Assembly: GCA_937924345.1 (NCBI GenBank)
Contig: CALDTD010000031.1
Span: 1-10,208, forward strand
Length of the DNA stretch: 10,208 nt
From: an uncultured Flavobacteriales bacterium
GTDB taxonomy: Bacteria; Bacteroidota; Bacteroidia; Flavobacteriales_D; Parvicellaceae
Direction of reading: 5' to 3'
Program-made: the position numbers and the translations under genes
In this document: positions 5,880-10,208 of the stretch, in pieces
Layout of the letters: each line of letters opens with the position of its first letter
How positions within the stretch are numbered: the stretch's first letter is position 1
The notes under the pieces: generated by a model
Databases searched by the model: none
Told to the model about the DNA's origin: nothing
What the model saw: only the letters and a program-made list of their open reading frames with translations

Positions 5880-8234
5880 ATGAAAATTTATACTTTAATT
5901 ATTTTACTAGGCCTATTTTTTTCTCAATCATTTAGCCAAAAAATGATGCTTTCTTCCGAGGAGCGCGCATACTTATACCACGTAGTTGAAAAGAGCCCAA
6001 CACTAGAGCGAAATATTGGTGATTTACTAAACTATAGTGGAGACACTGTTTATTTTAAGTTTAAAGAAAATAGAAAGTTAGATTCTATTGTTGATTTTGA
6101 TTCGATTGAGCAAAAAATAATTTATGAGCCTTCACTTTTGAATATAAACAGCTATGAATTTGAAAATGTGGAAAATGGACTGATAGCAGAACTAGCTTCT
6201 AAACTAGCTTTACAATCACTATACAGGGAGTTAAAACGAAAAGATGAGATAAAAATTGAAGGTATTTCGAACCAAGTATATCTTCTTTTTCTAAAAAAGC
6301 TAACAGATGAACTACCAAGCAAAGCGATAAGGTCTAGAAATAATAAGAATGAACCTATACCAAAAGTAATTGAACTATTAGACCCTAATCTTTCTTTTTT
6401 TGAAAGAGCAAATCAGTTAAAAGAATTAGACAATTTTAAACTCGTTGAACAGCAAAAAATAATGAATGCTATTTTTAAAGCTACGCAACTTTACATTCAA
6501 GAAAAGGGGAAAGAATATTATAAAAAAATTGGAGGACAAGGAGAGTTTTACAATTATTTGCAAGCTGTTGGTGATGGCAGTTCCACATCAGGGTTGTTAG
6601 CTGAACGAGAACTTATAAGAGAAGGTAAAAAAGCTATTGGAAAACCAAAGGGAATTGGACTTTTTACTTATGAAACAAGTTTTAAAACATTAAAAAAGAA
6701 TAAACAAGTATTATCGCCTAAACAATCCGTCCAAAATGAATTTAAAGGAATAGAAAAAGACCTGACAAACATTCATTTTGGTATGTGGGGGTTCAATAAA
6801 AAGTTACAAACTACTGTTATTATTCGAAATAAAGATTCTGTATATCTGCTTTACGCATCAAAAATAAATAAAGAGCTTACCCCAGATACAACGTTTGGAG
6901 CAGGAAGCACTATACATGGTATTACATATAAACTTGAGGAGAAAAGCATTCCAGAATTGGACGAAGCAATAAATGGAAAAACAGGACTAAAGTTTAAGCT
7001 AGAAGAAGCAAAAAAAGCGAAAGATTTAAACCTATTAAAAATTAAACAAACCGAATATGAATTAAAATCCGGTTCTCAAAAAAATCATAAACTAAAGAAG
7101 AAAAATAAAATTGTGACTCGAGAAAATGGTGGAGCAATGGTTGCAAATACTAGAGGGGAGATAAAAAGATTACAAAATAAATTAGCCAATTTAATAAATA
7201 GACAATCCCAAATAGAAAAAATATTAGCAACAGCAGAAGCGGACCTAAAAGAAGAAGAAGCAAGAATGCAGCGTTTTAGAGCTAGACTCGCAGAGTTAAA
7301 AAGCTTTACAGATGGAAAACAATTAACCTATAATAGATTTGGATACTTATACACTTTTGAGGACGGGTGCACCTTTAACAGCTATACTCAAAACTTTAAA
7401 ATCCCAAAAGATTTAAATATTAAAGACTTTTCTGTAAGACTGGTTACAATTGGACCAAATGCTATGAGCGAACGCGTAGATGAAATCCAATTACTTACAA
7501 CAGTAACCAGAGGGATACCAGAAGATATAATCCCTAGAACTTTTGACTTATCGTTTAATGATGTTTTTAAAACAGATCAATATATTTTAAAAGATTTCTA
7601 TATAGATGAGACAGAGCGGTTTGAACTTAGTAAGTTACTCTACCAATCTTTAAATTTAAAAAAATCAATACAGTTTAATATAAATGGAAATGGGGTTGGA
7701 AAACTAGAAAAAGGAGAAATTATTCCAAGTAATGAAAAAGAGTTAGAAGCATACCCTGGCGAAACTAAAGAAGAACGAGAACTAGCCAAACAAACTAAAA
7801 CCTTTAAAGAACTTAGAAGTACTTCATTAAATATGTTAGAAACTGAGGAGCATATTGTCTTAAGAATAGAAAGTTTTACAGATCCAGTAAAATCTAATTT
7901 TTCTAAACGAAATATTACTGTACAACCTTTGAAAGAAAAATATAAAATATCCGAAAACCAATTATTAAGTGCGTTTAGAAGCTACACAGTTTTAGAAAAA
8001 TTCTACGGAGAATTATTAAGAGCTGCTTATTTTAACTTTGAAGGAAATGAAAAAATTAAATTACTAAATTCAGTAAAAAAAGCTTTCGAAAAGTCTTCGA
8101 TTAAAACTGGAAGTACAAAAATAAACACGAAAGAAATAGAAGCACTATTACATTTGGAATCTTCTTATTACGAAATTAAAATGGAGCAATTCAAAGACGA
8201 AGAAGAAAAAATAAAAACGTTATTAAGTTTTTAA
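5880..8234 (+). CDS. Large secreted coiled-coil protein of unknown function
   Basis: I do not recognise this family. The ATG at 5880 is preferred over an in-frame GTG at 5847 because a clean signal peptide begins there (KIYTLIILLGLFFSQSFSQ) and a near-consensus -7 box (TAATTTG, 5841-5847, one base short of TAnnTTTG) would start transcription after the GTG. The mature product of about 764 residues (784 with signal) is charged, lysine- and glutamate-rich, with no further membrane segment. Using numbering from 5880, the N-terminal 300 residues look mainly helical. A short beta-rich part follows (about 309-350, TTVIIRNKDSVYLLYASK). A coiled coil spans about 425-475 (RGEIKRLQNKLANLINRQ onward). 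A beta-rich region (about 480-605) and a helical end (about 690-784) complete it. One cysteine (in EDGCTF) is visible in the mature part. There is no lipobox and no recognisable type IX sorting domain, so a periplasmic location is most likely. It is a single-gene unit behind a terminator and convergent with the kinase gene. Confidence 0.8.
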   Translation: MKIYTLIILLGLFFSQSFSQKMMLSSEERAYLYHVVEKSPTLERNIGDLLNYSGDTVYFKFKENRKLDSIVDFDSIEQKIIYEPSLLNINSYEFENVENGLIAELASKLALQSLYRELKRKDEIKIEGISNQVYLLFLKKLTDELPSKAIRSRNNKNEPIPKVIELLDPNLSFFERANQLKELDNFKLVEQQKIMNAIFKATQLYIQEKGKEYYKKIGGQGEFYNYLQAVGDGSSTSGLLAERELIREGKKAIGKPKGIGLFTYETSFKTLKKNKQVLSPKQSVQNEFKGIEKDLTNIHFGMWGFNKKLQTTVIIRNKDSVYLLYASKINKELTPDTTFGAGSTIHGITYKLEEKSIPELDEAINGKTGLKFKLEEAKKAKDLNLLKIKQTEYELKSGSQKNHKLKKKNKIVTRENGGAMVANTRGEIKRLQNKLANLINRQSQIEKILATAEADLKEEEARMQRFRARLAELKSFTDGKQLTYNRFGYLYTFEDGCTFNSYTQNFKIPKDLNIKDFSVRLVTIGPNAMSERVDEIQLLTTVTRGIPEDIIPRTFDLSFNDVFKTDQYILKDFYIDETERFELSKLLYQSLNLKKSIQFNINGNGVGKLEKGEIIPSNEKELEAYPGETKEERELAKQTKTFKELRSTSLNMLETEEHIVLRIESFTDPVKSNFSKRNITVQPLKEKYKISENQLLSAFRSYTVLEKFYGELLRAAYFNFEGNEKIKLLNSVKKAFEKSSIKTGSTKINTKEIEALLHLESSYYEIKMEQFKDEEEKIKTLLSF
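8206..8233 (-). terminator. Possible A/T-stem terminator for the kinase gene
   Basis: TAAAAAC (8212-8218) and GTTTTTA (8227-8233) form a 7-bp inverted repeat. Read on the minus strand it directly follows the kinase stop and is followed by a T-run (complement of 8206-8211). The stem has a single G-C pair, so termination would be weak. On the plus strand the trailing T-run is shorter. It overlaps the 3' coding end of the convergent gene. Confidence 0.3.
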
Positions 8235-9556
8235 ACAGTAGGTAACCATATAGTAAACGTACTGCCTTCATTTTTTTTACTTTCAACGCTCACTTTACCT
8301 TTATGCTGCTCTATAACGTATTTGACATAGAATAAACCTATTCCAAAACCTTTAACGTCGTGAACACTTCCTTTAGGCACACGATAAAACTTTTCAAACA
8401 CATGTGACATCTGTTCATTTGTCATTCCTATTCCGTCATCGCTAATAGAAATTGAAATTCCATTTTTATCGTTCTCAGTAAATATCGAAATTAAAGGTTG
8501 CTCTTTAGAGTATTTAATTCCGTTATCAATTATGTTATGAATAATATTCGTAATATGAACTTCATCAGCATAAATCATAAAATTTTCTGCTTCTAAATCG
8601 CAAGAAACATAACCTTCTAATTGTTGAACAACTACTTGATGTACTTTTGCTGCACTTGTTATAATTTTATGTAGGTCTAATTTTTTTAACGAAAGTTCTA
8701 TCTTATTTTCTTCTAGCTTAGCAACTTGTAAAACTTTTTCTACTTGACTTTCTAAACGGTTATTTTCGGTTTTTATAATTGATGCAAATTGCTTTATTCT
8801 TTCGGAATTATTATTAGAACTAGAGTTTAGTAGAACATCACTAGACAGTTTAATTGTAGCTATTGGTGTCTTTAATTCATGCGTCATATTATTTATGAAA
8901 TCTGTTTTTACTTCCGATAATTTTTTTTGCCTTAGTATAACAATAATTGCATAACCCATAATAATCATTGTGAGAAGTATAGCAAACGTAGAAAGAAACA
9001 AAGATCTTGGGAAAGCAGCTTTTTCGCTTAAATAAGTTTTCTCTTTTGGAAAATAAACACCAAAATAATGCCCATCATGATCCCATTTTTCAATTATAGA
9101 AGAATGCTCAAAACTTGAATTTTTATCTTGACTTAAGTCTACATATTGATCGAAAATAATTGAATCCGTAAAACAATCATATATGCCATATTCAAACACT
9201 TTCTTAATATTATAAGCTTTAAACTCTTCCACTAATAAATTCCTTAATAAATCAGGATTTAATGTATCATAAAAACTTGCTACAAAATATTCGTCTGTTA
9301 TTTGTTTAACAGGATCTAGGTATAATTCAGGACTTTCATTACTTAAAGATAATAGCCTGTCCCTAACGTTTACAAGTGCTAACGTAACTTTTGTATCAAA
9401 AAGCTCTTTGCTTTGTTTTTGATTCTTTTCTTGAATCTCAATTAGATTCTCTTGGAAAACTGAATCTTTTTGAATCCAGTAAAACTGATTTATTACTAAT
9501 AAAATAAGTGTTACCGTTGCTAATATAACAACTAATCTAATGTTTCTGGACTTCAT
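8231..9556 (-). CDS. Membrane sensor histidine kinase
   Basis: This is a two-component sensor kinase of 441 residues that autophosphorylates on a histidine and passes the phosphate to a response regulator. The ATG at 9556 is preferred over an in-frame GTG at 9595: it places MKSRNIRLVVILATV at the N terminus as first membrane segment (about 7-24), and the promoter-like site at 9579-9607 would start transcription after the GTG. A periplasmic sensor region of about 160 residues (27-185) without a recognised domain is followed by a second membrane segment (about 186-208). The cytoplasmic part has the H box NMTHELKTP (H226), N box HNIIDNGIKYS (about 340-350), G1 DDGIGM (373-378), F box FEKFYR (387-392) and G2 GFGIGLFYVK (403-412). 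All catalytic boxes are intact. It resembles the RprX-type kinases of Bacteroidetes. No response regulator gene is adjacent in the window: the downstream neighbour is convergent and the upstream one divergent. Confidence 0.92.
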   Translation of the reverse strand: MKSRNIRLVVILATVTLILLVINQFYWIQKDSVFQENLIEIQEKNQKQSKELFDTKVTLALVNVRDRLLSLSNESPELYLDPVKQITDEYFVASFYDTLNPDLLRNLLVEEFKAYNIKKVFEYGIYDCFTDSIIFDQYVDLSQDKNSSFEHSSIIEKWDHDGHYFGVYFPKEKTYLSEKAAFPRSLFLSTFAILLTMIIMGYAIIVILRQKKLSEVKTDFINNMTHELKTPIATIKLSSDVLLNSSSNNNSERIKQFASIIKTENNRLESQVEKVLQVAKLEENKIELSLKKLDLHKIITSAAKVHQVVVQQLEGYVSCDLEAENFMIYADEVHITNIIHNIIDNGIKYSKEQPLISIFTENDKNGISISISDDGIGMTNEQMSHVFEKFYRVPKGSVHDVKGFGIGLFYVKYVIEQHKGKVSVESKKNEGSTFTIWLPTV

Positions 9557-9578
9557 ATTATTACAACAAATTAACAAA

Positions 9579-9607
9579 CAAAAATATAAAGACACAAGAG
9601 CAACAAA
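9579..9607 (-). promoter_or_regulatory. Bacteroidetes-type promoter for the histidine kinase
   Basis: On the minus strand, TATTTTTG (9586 down to 9579) matches TAnnTTTG exactly. TTTG (9607 down to 9604) lies 17 nt upstream, at the lower end of the flavobacterial spacing range. Transcription would begin near 9573, giving a leader of roughly 17 nt before the ATG at 9556. Confidence 0.5.
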
Positions 9608-9628
9608 ACTATTTAAGTGTTTTATAAC

Positions 9629-9636
9629 TATTTTTG
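9629..9636 (+). promoter_or_regulatory. -7 box upstream of the SCO1-family gene
   Basis: TATTTTTG (9629-9636) matches TAnnTTTG exactly and lies 21 nt before the ATG at 9658. No TTG is found at the expected 17-23 nt upstream, so only half of the consensus is met. It is back to back with the kinase promoter within one 101-bp intergenic region. Confidence 0.4.
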
Positions 9637-9657
9637 TTATGAAAAGAAAAGAAGGTT

Positions 9658-10208
9658 ATGAAAAGTAGGATTCTAGGATTTGGGGCAATCATTATAATCG
9701 GTGCTATTGCAGCTACTTATATTTTAAAAAAACAACAAAATAAACGATTTGTACCTATTCTTAATCCCAATGAAATAAACCCATCGCTTGTAGATTCTTC
9801 GTTACAGGAAAAAGGAATTGGACATATCATTAGCCCTTTCAATTTAATTAATCAAGACGGAGAAGAAGTAAACCAATCAATTATAAAAGATAAAATTGTG
9901 ATTACTGATTTCTTTTTTACTACTTGCCCATCTATTTGCCCTAGAATGACGAGTCAATTAAAACGTGTACATGACCATTTTATAGATAACGAAGCTGTAA
10001 TTATACTTTCTCATACTGTTTGGCCCGAGGTAGATTCTGCAAATGTTTTAAAAGAATATTCAAAGTTATATGAAGCTAATAATAACCGCTGGCAATTCTT
10101 AACTGGTAATAAAGTACATCTATATGACCTTGCCAGAAAAAGTTATTTTGTAGCCCCAGCATTAGACGATACAAACTTTACACATGGTGGAGAAAATGAT
10201 TTTGTACA
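9658..10208 (+). CDS. SCO1/SenC-family copper chaperone, 3' end outside window
   Basis: This is the first 183 residues of a membrane-anchored thioredoxin-fold protein of the SCO1/SenC/PrrC family, which delivers copper to cytochrome oxidase CuA sites or acts as a thiol reductant at the outer face of the inner membrane. A single N-terminal membrane anchor (about 5-23, ILGFGAIIIIGAIAATYI) is followed by the domain. It has FTTCPSICP with metal/redox cysteines C90 and C94, the family phrase ILSHTVWPEVDS (about 116-127), and RWQFLTG. The last visible residues are THGGENDFV; the conserved copper-binding histidine of the family would be expected at the very next codon, which is cut by the edge ('ca'). 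An earlier ATG at 9639 gives only a nine-codon frame and is not the start. It diverges from the histidine kinase gene. Confidence 0.92.
   Translation, partial: MKSRILGFGAIIIIGAIAATYILKKQQNKRFVPILNPNEINPSLVDSSLQEKGIGHIISPFNLINQDGEEVNQSIIKDKIVITDFFFTTCPSICPRMTSQLKRVHDHFIDNEAVIILSHTVWPEVDSANVLKEYSKLYEANNNRWQFLTGNKVHLYDLARKSYFVAPALDDTNFTHGGENDFV

Noticed and set aside
9557..9595. GTG start 13 codons upstream for the histidine kinase
   Set aside because: It lies upstream of the predicted transcription start, and the ATG at 9556 directly precedes the first membrane segment.
9639..9668. Nine-codon frame starting at an ATG just before the SCO1-family gene
   Set aside because: It has no leader-peptide features such as repeated amino acids for attenuation, and overlaps the true start; probably chance.

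Overview
The window is AT-rich chromosomal DNA from a member of the Bacteroidetes, most likely a flavobacterium. Three things point there. Promoter-like sites match the Bacteroidetes consensus (TTG, 17-23 bp, TAnnTTTG) and Shine-Dalgarno sequences are absent. The TlpA, RecX, thiolase, histidine kinase and SCO1 proteins read like flavobacterial family members. A large secreted protein carries the 'VGI..ANPTNSLHI' and 'LGIGTTLPTRTLDVNGNARI' phrases common in Bacteroidetes fibre-like surface proteins. No rRNA, tRNA, CRISPR array or insertion sequence was seen.

Region 1 (about 1-2928, + strand) is a compact housekeeping run: the 3' part of a TlpA-type thiol-disulfide oxidoreductase, recX, a 3-oxoadipyl-CoA-type thiolase and a small unknown protein. 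Gaps are 4, 39 and 6 nt, so co-transcription is likely, although the four functions do not form an obvious pathway.

Region 2 (2929-5846) holds a good Bacteroidetes promoter, an 18-bp palindrome just before the start codon, and an 800-residue secreted fibre-like protein made of three kinds of nested repeat. Directly after its stop lies a start-less open stretch of about 90 codons that reads like the C-terminal tip of another fibre protein. It is best explained as a displaced or decayed tip. A hairpin terminator closes the region.

Region 3 (5847-8234) is one large secreted coiled-coil protein of unknown function.

Region 4 (8231-10208) has a membrane histidine kinase on the minus strand, convergent with the previous gene (they share a TTAA that supplies both stop codons). 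Divergent from the kinase is a SCO1/SenC copper-chaperone gene cut by the window edge. No response regulator lies next to the kinase within the window.

The most interesting part is the fibre locus: a repeat-built stalk, a current tip, and what looks like an orphaned alternative tip behind it. The arrangement resembles the displaced C-terminal tips known from Rhs and CdiA loci.
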